A stretch of 29,773 nucleotides of DNA from an uncultured Ruminococcus sp. (GTDB lineage Bacteria; Bacillota; Clostridia; Oscillospirales; Ruminococcaceae): the NCBI GenBank assembly GCA_900752785.1, contig CAADWP010000224.1, forward strand, positions 1 to 29,773. The letters are read 5' to 3'. A program made the translations under genes and the position numbers. This document shows positions 21,889 through 29,388 of this stretch, piece by piece. Below the pieces are notes generated by a model. That model saw nothing but the letters and a program-made list of their open reading frames with translations, did no database searches and was not told the DNA's origin. Every line of letters starts with the position of its first letter. The first letter of the stretch is position 1.

Positions 21889-24810
21889 TTATTCGTGGAA
21901 GAAGTAAGGAAGCGCGTCGTAAACGTAATGTCTGACGAATCCCCACCAGTGAGTTTTTTCCGGAGCTACAAGGAAATAGAAATTTCCCTTGGAGAAGTCG
22001 GAGGTATAGGTAAACGTGGAGGATTCCTTTAATTCGTTCATTTGCGGAACCATGTTTCCGTAAGCTATATCGTCCGTACCGGTTGCGGCGAGAATATAGG
22101 TAGAATCCTTGTACTTGGAGCTTTTAACGGCATTTATAATAGCCTGTGCTCCACCCCAGCAATGACCGCTGAGGGGCATGATATAACCGAAATAGTCGAT
22201 ATTATTGATAAGAACGTTCCATGCAGAACCGCCTCCCATTGAGAATCCGCCGTAACCTCGGTGCATTCTTGAAGCTTCAAGACCGTCCGGCGTCGTATTT
22301 TCCGCATATGTTGAGTACTTGCCCTCAACGAATGGCACAATGCTTTCCTTCATTTCTTTCCATACGTCGGCAGCCTCGGTTTTGTTAAAGGTTGGAGTTA
22401 CAACGATCATTGGTTCAATTTCGCCGTTTTCGATCATATGGTCAAGCATATTGTTAAGTTTTACATCGCTGCTGAAAATGGTATTTTCGTTCTCTCCTCC
22501 GCCGTGCATGAGGTAAAATATATTGTACTTCTCGTTTTCATCATAGCCATACGGCAGGTAAACGTTGAGTTTATTCGCTCCGTTTATGCCGTTATAAGAT
22601 TCGTTTATCACCCTGCCGGCTTTGCTGCCCGGATCGAGATAATTGCCGGGAGCTTCCTTGTATTGCAGTTCTGCTTCATAGTCGAAAGGATTTTTTTCAG
22701 GTTCGGGAGGCTTAGGCGAATTATCGGGAAATTCCGTGATCGCTCCATGAACGTATTTGGAAATCAGCAGGAGATCGTTCGCTTCAAATTTTCCGCTTGA
22801 GTCGACGTCGGCGTTTATTTTGCCCGTATCTGACAAAAAGCTGTTGACAAGCTCTTTTCTTGCTGCGGCAACATCGAAAATATCGACCCTGCCGTCGCAG
22901 TTAGCATCTCCGGGAACGAGCTTAAATTTGCTGCCCGCACCGTTAATAACAATTCCTTTTTCACCAGCGACAAATTCGTCTATGTAAAAATCGGAATTTC
23001 CTGACGTTGTTTCAACGTATATATGCATATCATCCGCGCCCTCGGGCAGCTTAAAGCTTGTGTTTGCAAGCTGGATCCAGTTACCGTCCATGCAGGTGCC
23101 GCGAGCGATTTTTTCATAGTGAGCCTCTCCGTCGGCGTCGTTATACTGGAGCGTTAGACAAAATGTATTGCGCTTGTTTTCGGTGGGGCACATTACGTTT
23201 ACGCTGAAAGAGTATTCCTCTCCTGCGGTAAATTTACCGTCAAGCTCTTTTATTGCGCCGTTCCATGAAGCTTCGCGTCCGCTTACGAAAAGCGCCTTGC
23301 TTCCTTCATATTTTGCTCCACTTGAAGATACGGTCTTTGCTGAACCTCTTCCGTTCCAGTTATCAGCGCCCTTTTCAAAGGTATCCTTTATAAGTATTCC
23401 TTCCTCTAAATGATCGTCATGGTTATTGCCGCTGCCTGTAAATTTCCACCAGTCAACGTTGAAAAGGAAGCCGTCACCGCCCGAGAATCTGAGGAACAGA
23501 TCATGCTCGCCTGACGCTCCGCTCACGCTGCCTGTAACTTCCGACCAGTCCTGCCAGCCGCCTGTAGACGGAACGGTGACAGTGCCGACAACGGGACCTG
23601 TTGCGCTGTCAAGATGAAGCTCTATCGTTCCTCCGTCTGTTGCGGATGCAACGCTTGCAGTGAAGCTCGCGGCACCCTCGCCAAAATCAACGCCTTTAAT
23701 TTTTATATAATCCCCGTTTTCAATATTTGCAACGTTTATTCCGCCTGCGGAGCATTCTTCGATCTCGATACCCGACTGTGAGCAAATCGTTTCGGCTTCG
23801 TTACGCACATAGGGGTCTACAGTCTGAAGCTGCGCAGGACCACTGTCGCTCATTTTTATAGTCGGAAACGTTCCGTCGGCATTGTAGTTAAATTCCTCAA
23901 CAGCTGCCGAACGATTGAATCCGCCGCCGCCGGGAAGCCGCTGATTGTGGTAGAAGAAATAGGAATGCCCTTTATAATCCGCAACGCCGCAGTGATTTGT
24001 AAACGCTGCGCCCTGCTCGCCCTTGGGCATAATGACTCCTCTGTAAGTCCATGGACCTGTCGGCGATGAGCTTGTGGAATAGCTGATATTTTCAGGAATA
24101 CCCTCTGCGGCGTAAAGCATATAGTAAAGGTCGCCGCGCTTGTAGAACCATGGACCTTCGGTATAAAGCGCGCCTGTACGGCTTTCGGGATCAGTGCTCT
24201 TGCCGAATCCCTGACTCATATCGACCTTTTGGATCTCGCCGGAATATGAGATCATATCATCGTTGAGCTTAACGTAATAAAGCTGCGGATTTCCGAAAAA
24301 CAGATATGCCTGACCGTCGTCATCAATGAAAACGGTCGGGTCGATGTAATCCCAGTTAGGACCTACAAGAGGCTTGCCGATTGCGTCCTTGAACGGACCG
24401 GTTGGACTGTCGGAAACTGCAACTCCTATGACGCGTCCGCCGCCGCTTGCGTTTGAAAGCGGGCAGTACATATAAAATTTGCCGTTTCGTTCAATGCACT
24501 GTGCAGCCCATGCGGTATCCTTTTCGGCAAAGGAAAAATCGGTATCGGAAAGAACCGTGCCATGATGAGTCCAGTTCTGCATATCGGTAGTGGAATAGCA
24601 CTGCCAATCGGGCATATAGAAGTAGTCGGAATTGTCCTTGTCATGGCTTGTATAGAGATAAAGAGTGCCGTCATGTACCATAGGGGCAGGATCGGCGGTA
24701 TATACGTTCTGAGCAAGAGGGTTGTCTGCGTGAGTTGTCGCGGGAGCAATCATAATTGCGGCAGAACAAGCCATTGCAAGAGCTGTTGCTGCAGATAATA
24801 ATTTTTTCAT
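21889..24810 (-). CDS. Secreted GH43-CBM6-CBM22-like-dockerin-CE1 arabinoxylan-degrading enzyme
   Basis: A 973-residue cellulosomal enzyme. Signal peptide at 1 to about 28. GH43 domain (about 32-325) with likely catalytic D40 (TADPAP), D157 (DYIDPTVF) and E218 (YTEGPW), most like GH43 subfamily 29 arabinofuranosidases. CBM6-like module (about 335-458, ending FLFNVDWWKF). CBM22/CBM4_9-like module (about 471-616). Dockerin at 632-692, with calcium loops D635-x-N-x-D-G-x-V-D-x-x-D646 and D668-VDSSGKFEAND679. A Pro/Glu linker follows, then a CE1 feruloyl/acetyl esterase (about 711-973) with Ser857 (GGFSMGG), His954 and an Asp near 913. It would remove arabinose and ester groups from xylan. The dockerin is internal, not terminal. 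GGAGG precedes the ATG. Confidence 0.93.
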   Translation of the reverse strand: MKKLLSAATALAMACSAAIMIAPATTHADNPLAQNVYTADPAPMVHDGTLYLYTSHDKDNSDYFYMPDWQCYSTTDMQNWTHHGTVLSDTDFSFAEKDTAWAAQCIERNGKFYMYCPLSNASGGGRVIGVAVSDSPTGPFKDAIGKPLVGPNWDYIDPTVFIDDDGQAYLFFGNPQLYYVKLNDDMISYSGEIQKVDMSQGFGKSTDPESRTGALYTEGPWFYKRGDLYYMLYAAEGIPENISYSTSSSPTGPWTYRGVIMPKGEQGAAFTNHCGVADYKGHSYFFYHNQRLPGGGGFNRSAAVEEFNYNADGTFPTIKMSDSGPAQLQTVDPYVRNEAETICSQSGIEIEECSAGGINVANIENGDYIKIKGVDFGEGAASFTASVASATDGGTIELHLDSATGPVVGTVTVPSTGGWQDWSEVTGSVSGASGEHDLFLRFSGGDGFLFNVDWWKFTGSGNNHDDHLEEGILIKDTFEKGADNWNGRGSAKTVSSSGAKYEGSKALFVSGREASWNGAIKELDGKFTAGEEYSFSVNVMCPTENKRNTFCLTLQYNDADGEAHYEKIARGTCMDGNWIQLANTSFKLPEGADDMHIYVETTSGNSDFYIDEFVAGEKGIVINGAGSKFKLVPGDANCDGRVDIFDVAAARKELVNSFLSDTGKINADVDSSGKFEANDLLLISKYVHGAITEFPDNSPKPPEPEKNPFDYEAELQYKEAPGNYLDPGSKAGRVINESYNGINGANKLNVYLPYGYDENEKYNIFYLMHGGGENENTIFSSDVKLNNMLDHMIENGEIEPMIVVTPTFNKTEAADVWKEMKESIVPFVEGKYSTYAENTTPDGLEASRMHRGYGGFSMGGGSAWNVLINNIDYFGYIMPLSGHCWGGAQAIINAVKSSKYKDSTYILAATGTDDIAYGNMVPQMNELKESSTFTYTSDFSKGNFYFLVAPEKTHWWGFVRHYVYDALPYFFHE

Positions 24811-24842
24811 AAAAACCTCCCAATAATTTTTGTATAATATGA

Positions 24843-24871
24843 AGTTTATCAGAAAAGTACAAAAAAGTCAA
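24843..24871 (-). promoter_or_regulatory. Possible promoter of the GH43 gene
   Basis: TTGACT (24871-24866) and TAAACT (24848-24843) on the minus strand, 17 bases apart, about 33 bases before the start codon. The -10 box is weak, so regulated initiation is likely. Confidence 0.5.
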
Positions 24872-24922
24872 CATAAAAAATAAATTTTAGGTAGACAAAA
24901 TGCATAAATTATAGAAAAAGCC

Positions 24923-24951
24923 TTGAAAAAACTTTTGTAAACTGGTATTAT
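24923..24951 (+). promoter_or_regulatory. Promoter of the GtrA-like gene and dusB
   Basis: TTGAAA (24923-24928), a 17-base spacer and TATTAT (24946-24951), about 36 bases before the start codon. Confidence 0.75.
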
Positions 24952-24987
24952 ATATATAGATATTCATTTTTTGAAAGGATACTTTTT

Positions 24988-25491
24988 ATGAAAAAAATAA
25001 TTGAAGCCTGTGTTTCAATACTTCCGAAACCGCTTCGGGATATATATTACAAGTATGAAGAAAAATGGTTATACTTGTTTTTCGGCGTATTAACTACCGT
25101 TGTCAGCTTTGTGACGGCAGGCATTTCTAAGGGAATGCTTGAATCTGCGGGAGTAAGCGACGGACTTGTGGGCGACCTCAGCACTACCATTTCGTGGGTA
25201 TGCGCGGTGACTTTTGCATTTGTTACAAATAGGATATGGGTGTTTGATTCCAAAGCGAGGGGAGCAAAGGCTGTTTTTAAGGAGGGCGTGTCCTTTTACG
25301 GAGGACGTGTTTTTACCTACTTTGTGGAGCTTATTATGATGAGGATCGGCTACTCGTGGCTGAAGTTCAATTATTGGTTAGTTAAGGTTGTGGCAAATAT
25401 TGTGGTTCTTATCCTTAATTACGTAGTCAGCAAGCTGTTTGTTTTTAAAAATAAACAGCCGGCAGCTGCGGTAAAAAATGAAAATGAGTGA
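24988..25491 (+). CDS. GtrA-like family membrane protein
   Basis: A 167-residue protein with four hydrophobic spans and the GtrA-like signature (PF04138 type): an amphipathic start, KWLYLFFGVLTTVVSFV as span 1, then the conserved AFVTNRIWVF motif (about 76-87), a YFVELIMM span and the terminal LNYVVSKLFVFK motif. Family members help move lipid-linked sugars (flippase role) or form part of surface polysaccharide synthesis; the partner glycosyltransferase is not in the window. AAAGG precedes the ATG. Its end overlaps the start of dusB by about 14 bases, so the two are co-transcribed and probably coupled. Confidence 0.9.
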   Translation: MKKIIEACVSILPKPLRDIYYKYEEKWLYLFFGVLTTVVSFVTAGISKGMLESAGVSDGLVGDLSTTISWVCAVTFAFVTNRIWVFDSKARGAKAVFKEGVSFYGGRVFTYFVELIMMRIGYSWLKFNYWLVKVVANIVVLILNYVVSKLFVFKNKQPAAAVKNENE

Positions 25492-26482
25492 TACAATTAG
25501 TATAGGCGGAGTGAAGATAGCACGGACTGCGGCGCTTGCGCCAATGGCCGGAGTTGCTGACCGCGCTTATCGACTTATGTGCAAGAGTTATGGTGCGGCT
25601 TATGTGGTCAGTGAAATGGTTTCAGCTAAAGGTATCTGCTACAATGACCGAAAAACCGAGGCACTTTGCACTGTTACCGATGCGGAGCGTCCCATGGCGA
25701 TACAGCTCTTTGGCAGCGAGCCTGAATTTATGGGGCGTGCTGTAGAGATCGTATTGAGATATAAACCGGATATTATCGACATAAATATGGGGTGTCCGGT
25801 GCCTAAAGTCGTTAATACAGGGGCAGGTTCGGCACTTATGAAAGACGTTGGGCTTGCTGCAAAGGTCATTGAAGCGGCAGTTACTGCGGCAGGAAAAACC
25901 CCTGTAACCGTAAAGATAAGAAAGGGTTGGGACAGCGATCATGTTAATGCGGTCGAGCTTGCCAAAGCGGCAGAAGCTTCGGGTGCAGCGGCTGTTGCCG
26001 TTCATGGTCGTACCCGTGACCAATTTTACAGTGGAGAGGCTGATCTTAGCATTATATCAGACGTGAAGCAGGCTGTGAAAATTCCGGTTATCGGCAATGG
26101 CGACGTTACTGATGCGGCGGGCTGTTTGAAAGCATACGCTGAAACCGGCTGTGATCTTGTTATGGTAGGCAGGGGGAGTTACGGGAATCCTTTTATTTTC
26201 CGTGAAATCGCTTCTGCTCTTAACGGAGAGAATTACTCTCCGCCGACAGTCGCGGAAAAAATGAAGGTCATGCTTGAGCATATACGGCTGATGATAAGCC
26301 TGAGTTCGAAATCCGAGGAACTGTCGATGCATGAGGCGCGAAAACACGCTGCATGGTATATGAATGGCTATTACGGTTCGGCGAAATTCCGCGGACGGTG
26401 TTTTCAACTGGCTTCCTACAGCGACACTGAGAAGCTTGCAGAAGAATTTATCAATCTCCAGCGGACAAGAGGAATTTTATAG
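25478..26482 (+). CDS. dusB: tRNA-dihydrouridine synthase, DusB-like
   Basis: FMN-dependent enzyme that reduces uridine to dihydrouridine in tRNA. At 334 residues it is the usual size. APMAGVADRAYR (21-32) is the FMN-binding start of the TIM barrel. NMGCPVPKV carries the catalytic Cys at about 106, K147 lies in KIRKGWD, and HGRTRDQFYSG and VMVGRGSYGNPF bind the FMN phosphate. A C-terminal helical domain (about 245-330) completes the Dus fold. The start overlaps the GtrA-like gene; two close in-frame ATGs (25478 and 25484) are possible and neither has a strong site, consistent with coupling. The order GtrA-dusB has no obvious functional logic. Confidence 0.93.
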   Translation: MKMSDTISIGGVKIARTAALAPMAGVADRAYRLMCKSYGAAYVVSEMVSAKGICYNDRKTEALCTVTDAERPMAIQLFGSEPEFMGRAVEIVLRYKPDIIDINMGCPVPKVVNTGAGSALMKDVGLAAKVIEAAVTAAGKTPVTVKIRKGWDSDHVNAVELAKAAEASGAAAVAVHGRTRDQFYSGEADLSIISDVKQAVKIPVIGNGDVTDAAGCLKAYAETGCDLVMVGRGSYGNPFIFREIASALNGENYSPPTVAEKMKVMLEHIRLMISLSSKSEELSMHEARKHAAWYMNGYYGSAKFRGRCFQLASYSDTEKLAEEFINLQRTRGIL

Positions 26483-26643
26483 AACTCAGCAATCTGCACA
26501 ATAAATATTGAATAAATTTGTATGAGTGTACAAAGCAATAAACGGTCAGCTTAAATCAATGGAAAAAGCCTGTAAATCGGTATTTCTGGCTGTTTAAATA
26601 AAAAAGCAGACGATAATTTTAACATAAAATGACATATTTGCAT

Positions 26644-26672
26644 TTGCAAAACCAGAAAAAATGTGATATAAT
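26644..26672 (+). promoter_or_regulatory. Promoter of the CapA-like gene
   Basis: TTGCAA (26644-26649), a 17-base spacer and TATAAT (26667-26672), about 40 bases before the start codon. The rest of the 229-base gap (26483-26711) is AT-rich with no gene seen. Confidence 0.8.
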
Positions 26673-26711
26673 AACATTTGAAATCAGTTTTAAAAAAGGA
26701 AGATAACATTA

Positions 26712-27983
26712 ATGAAGTTAAGAAAAAGACGCGTTTTCATTATTATGAGCGTTCTTATTATGTCGGCAGTTTCTATTGTCGGGTGTACAGGCAGCAAAAT
26801 TGTTGAAACGATTGATCCTGATTCCGTCAATATTTCTGATAATACGACTTACGCCTCAACGCAGGGAACCGCCAAGGCTACTGAAGCGACTTCTGTCCCT
26901 GAAGATAAGAGAGTTCATGTCGTTGCAGCAGGGGATAACCTTATTCATTATTCCGTTTATAAGAACGCGGAAGCTTATGCAGGCGGAAACGGCTACGACT
27001 TTAAGCCGATTTATAAGAATGTAAAGGGTATTATAGAAAGCGCAGACGTTGCTGTGCTTAATCAGGAAACGATAATTTCGGAAAGCAATGAGATCCGTGG
27101 TGCTAATGGCGGCGCGCTGATCTTTAATTCTCCTCCGGAGGTCGCCGACGCGGTAATAGATTTAGGATTTGACGTATTTACAATGGCAAACAATCATCTT
27201 CTTGATTTCGGCGCGCAGGGACTTACAGAATCTATTAATTTTTGGAATGCAAGAGCTGCCGAAAGCAATCTTACTGTTCTCGGCGCTTATTTAAACGAGG
27301 AAGACTCCAACAATATCCGCATTCGCGAGGTAAACGGAGTCAAGATCGCTTTCCTTGCCTATGCTGAGCACATTAACGGCTTCAGTATACCTGCTGACTC
27401 GACCTTGAGAGTTGTTATGAACTCTGAGGAAGATGTTATCGAGCGTCAGATCAAAGAGGCTTCAAATCTTGCCGACGCAGTTATCGTATCGGCACATTGG
27501 GGAGTTGAAGATACAAACATAGTTTCTCAGGATAGAATAGATCTCGCAAATAAAATGGTAAATTGGGGAGCGGATGTTATTCTTGGCTGTCATACCCATA
27601 CTGCCGAAACTATGGAATGGATAACGCGCGAGGACGGCAGCAAAGGCTTTGTATTTTACTCAATGGGAAATTTTGTATGCGCTCAGACTGACAATTTTAA
27701 TTTAGTAGGAGAAATTCCTGATTTTGATATAGTTGTAGACGGCGAAACAAATGAGGTAACTCTCGAAAACGTTGGCGTTATTCCGACTATTGTCCACTAT
27801 GATGACGGTAATTTTTCAAATATGAGGCTTTACACATACAGCCAGTATACTCCTGAGCTTGCGGCAGGTCATGGTGTTCCTTATGCAATACCTCAAGGCA
27901 CATACAGGGATTTCAGTTGGGACATAGTTAACCGCATAATTGATGAGGCGATTCCCGAAGAATTCAGAAAACTGGATAAATAA
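26712..27983 (+). CDS. CapA/PgsA-family lipoprotein
   Basis: A 423-residue exported protein. A basic N-terminus and hydrophobic stretch end in the lipobox I-V-G-C25, so it should be anchored to the outer face of the membrane after cleavage and lipidation. A short Ser/Thr-rich spacer follows. The CapA domain (about 70-345) shows the metallophosphoesterase-like motifs GDNLIH, LNQETII, MANNHLLDFG, SAHWGVE and GCHTHTAE. Family members take part in poly-gamma-glutamate or other surface polymer synthesis, but many lone copies, as here with no capB or capC beside them, have unknown roles. AAAGGAAG precedes the ATG. It is the last gene before the cellulosome locus. Confidence 0.9.
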   Translation: MKLRKRRVFIIMSVLIMSAVSIVGCTGSKIVETIDPDSVNISDNTTYASTQGTAKATEATSVPEDKRVHVVAAGDNLIHYSVYKNAEAYAGGNGYDFKPIYKNVKGIIESADVAVLNQETIISESNEIRGANGGALIFNSPPEVADAVIDLGFDVFTMANNHLLDFGAQGLTESINFWNARAAESNLTVLGAYLNEEDSNNIRIREVNGVKIAFLAYAEHINGFSIPADSTLRVVMNSEEDVIERQIKEASNLADAVIVSAHWGVEDTNIVSQDRIDLANKMVNWGADVILGCHTHTAETMEWITREDGSKGFVFYSMGNFVCAQTDNFNLVGEIPDFDIVVDGETNEVTLENVGVIPTIVHYDDGNFSNMRLYTYSQYTPELAAGHGVPYAIPQGTYRDFSWDIVNRIIDEAIPEEFRKLDK

Positions 27984-28111
27984 TTTGATGTGTTCAATTA
28001 TTATTCATAATCGGCAGCTCGTAAGTAATTTATGTAAATTTGATGATTGTGCAAAGCGTTCAAAAAAGTGTTTGGCAGTTTATATAAAATACCAAAAACA
28101 ACATAAACCTA

Positions 28112-28140
28112 TTTACTTTTCTTTGGAGCTGATATATAAT
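28112..28140 (+). promoter_or_regulatory. Promoter of the hairpin-rich leader/ncRNA before scaC
   Basis: TTTACT (28112-28117), a 17-base spacer and TATAAT (28135-28140). Transcription would start near 28147, over 320 bases before the scaC-like ATG. Confidence 0.7.
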
Positions 28141-28146
28141 AAATTC

Positions 28147-28450
28147 AAGAATAGATATGGATTTGGGATTAAGTATCTTATCACGGCAGTGTGATTGTCT
28201 TACGCTTGAACCTTTGGGTGCGAAGCGTACTTTCAAGCCTACAGGATGCCCATTATCAATAAGCTTGGACATTTCTGAAAATTGCTTTAATCTCTCTGTA
28301 TGACAGTTCGAAGCGTTTTTTCCGAACAACGTTTCGCAGATGAAAAGGGTCGGCTTGTCCGGCCGGTTCAATGAACCGAGGCACAGCTCGGTCGTTAAGA
28401 CACGATATAATTAAAGGGGCGTCCTTGTTCCTTTGTTATATAACATTAAA
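28147..28450 (+). ncRNA. Candidate structured RNA or long 5' leader of the scaC-like gene
   Basis: About 300 bases without a convincing gene but with many clean hairpins. The simple ones are ATCAC/GTGAT (28180-28195), CGAAGCG/CGTTTCG (28309-28336), GGTCGG/CCGGCC (28348-28364), GGTTC/GAACC (28365-28377) and CCGAG/CTCGG (28376-28391). Two alternative stems compete for the same bases: ACGCTT with AAGCGT (28202-28228), and GCTTGAA with TTCAAGC (28204-28238). Mutually exclusive stems are a sign of a regulatory RNA. CGAAGCGT occurs twice (28221-28228 and 28309-28316). No known riboswitch class is recognised, and no U-tract terminator is seen before the scaC site. A minus-strand frame (28060-28371) crosses the region but lacks an ATG and a ribosome site. 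Confidence 0.45.
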
Positions 28451-28470
28451 TGAAGAAGGAGGAAAATAAA

Positions 28471-29292
28471 ATGAAGACAAAAAAGGTAATCATCGGAGCT
28501 CTTGCTGCCTCGATGCTTTCACTTTCAGTTTGTTCTATTGCACCGGTTTCTTTCGCTGCCGGCGAAACAGTGCAGATATCCGTCGGTAAAGATTCGGCAA
28601 AAGCAGGAGAACAGTTTACAGTGGAGGTGACGTTGGCAGATATCCCGTCTACAGGTCTTCAGGCTGTTGAGTTTGTTGTAAAGTTTGACAGCAGTCTTGT
28701 TTCGATTGATTCCGTTAAAGCCGGTCCGATCACTGAAACAGGCGCGGAGAGCGCTGATCCCACATCTCCCGTAGTTCCGGTTTTCGACGCTATAATCAGC
28801 GGTGAAAAAGCAAGCATTGCTTGGTCAACATCTCTTGACGATTCTACATACTGGTTGAAAAAAGACGGATTATTCTGTACGATCACAGGTACTGTTGCAA
28901 GCGACGCTAAGGACGGTTCTGTAGCAAAGCTTGAGGTCGTTCCCAATGATCGTAAGTTAAATCCGGATTCACAAGAGAAAAACGATAAGATTCTCTGCGG
29001 TTACACTAATGAAAAGTCAGAAATCGTTAATTACGATGTTGCTGTAACAGACGGAATCGTTAACATTGGCGATGCAGTTCCCGCAGGACTTCGCGGAGAT
29101 ACTAACGTTGACGGAGAAGTAAATCTTGCAGACGCAGTTCTTATTATGCAGAATTTGGCTAACCCTTCTAAATACAAGGTTTCTGATGAAGGCAAGATCA
29201 ATGGCGACGTTGACAGTACCGGAGACGGAATTACACCTAATGACGCTTATAAAATTCAGCAGTTCGTATTAGGTTTGGTTACGGAGCTTTGA
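28471..29292 (+). CDS. scaC: Cohesin-dockerin adaptor scaffoldin, ScaC-like
   Basis: A 273-residue secreted adaptor of the cellulosome. A signal peptide (1 to about 30, ending VSFAA) is followed by one cohesin domain (about 31-198, opening VQISVGKDSAKAGEQFTVEV with the LQAVEFVVKFDSSLVSI strands). A C-terminal dockerin (about 207-271) follows, with loop 1 D210-T-N-V-D-G-E-V-N-L-A-D221 and loop 2 running D246 to D258. Loop 2 has 13 residues instead of 12. By R. flavefaciens knowledge, ScaC dockerin binds a ScaA cohesin, and its cohesin recruits a different set of dockerin enzymes. The ATG at 28471 follows GGAGG; a start at 28450 is less likely. The next exported protein begins 96 bases later. 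Confidence 0.88.
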   Translation: MKTKKVIIGALAASMLSLSVCSIAPVSFAAGETVQISVGKDSAKAGEQFTVEVTLADIPSTGLQAVEFVVKFDSSLVSIDSVKAGPITETGAESADPTSPVVPVFDAIISGEKASIAWSTSLDDSTYWLKKDGLFCTITGTVASDAKDGSVAKLEVVPNDRKLNPDSQEKNDKILCGYTNEKSEIVNYDVAVTDGIVNIGDAVPAGLRGDTNVDGEVNLADAVLIMQNLANPSKYKVSDEGKINGDVDSTGDGITPNDAYKIQQFVLGLVTEL

Positions 29293-29388
29293 TTTGTGAT
29301 TATCTGATTTGTCCCCCTTACAAAGGAATATAAACCCGCTTTAAATTTATTAATAGGTTGCATGACCTAAAGAAAGGAATTATTACAG

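Noticed and set aside
28060..28371. Open frame on the minus strand across the region before scaC (about 103 codons)
   Set aside because: It would start with TTG without a ribosome site. It also overlaps a plus-strand promoter and a set of hairpins. Kept only as an alternative to the structured-RNA reading.
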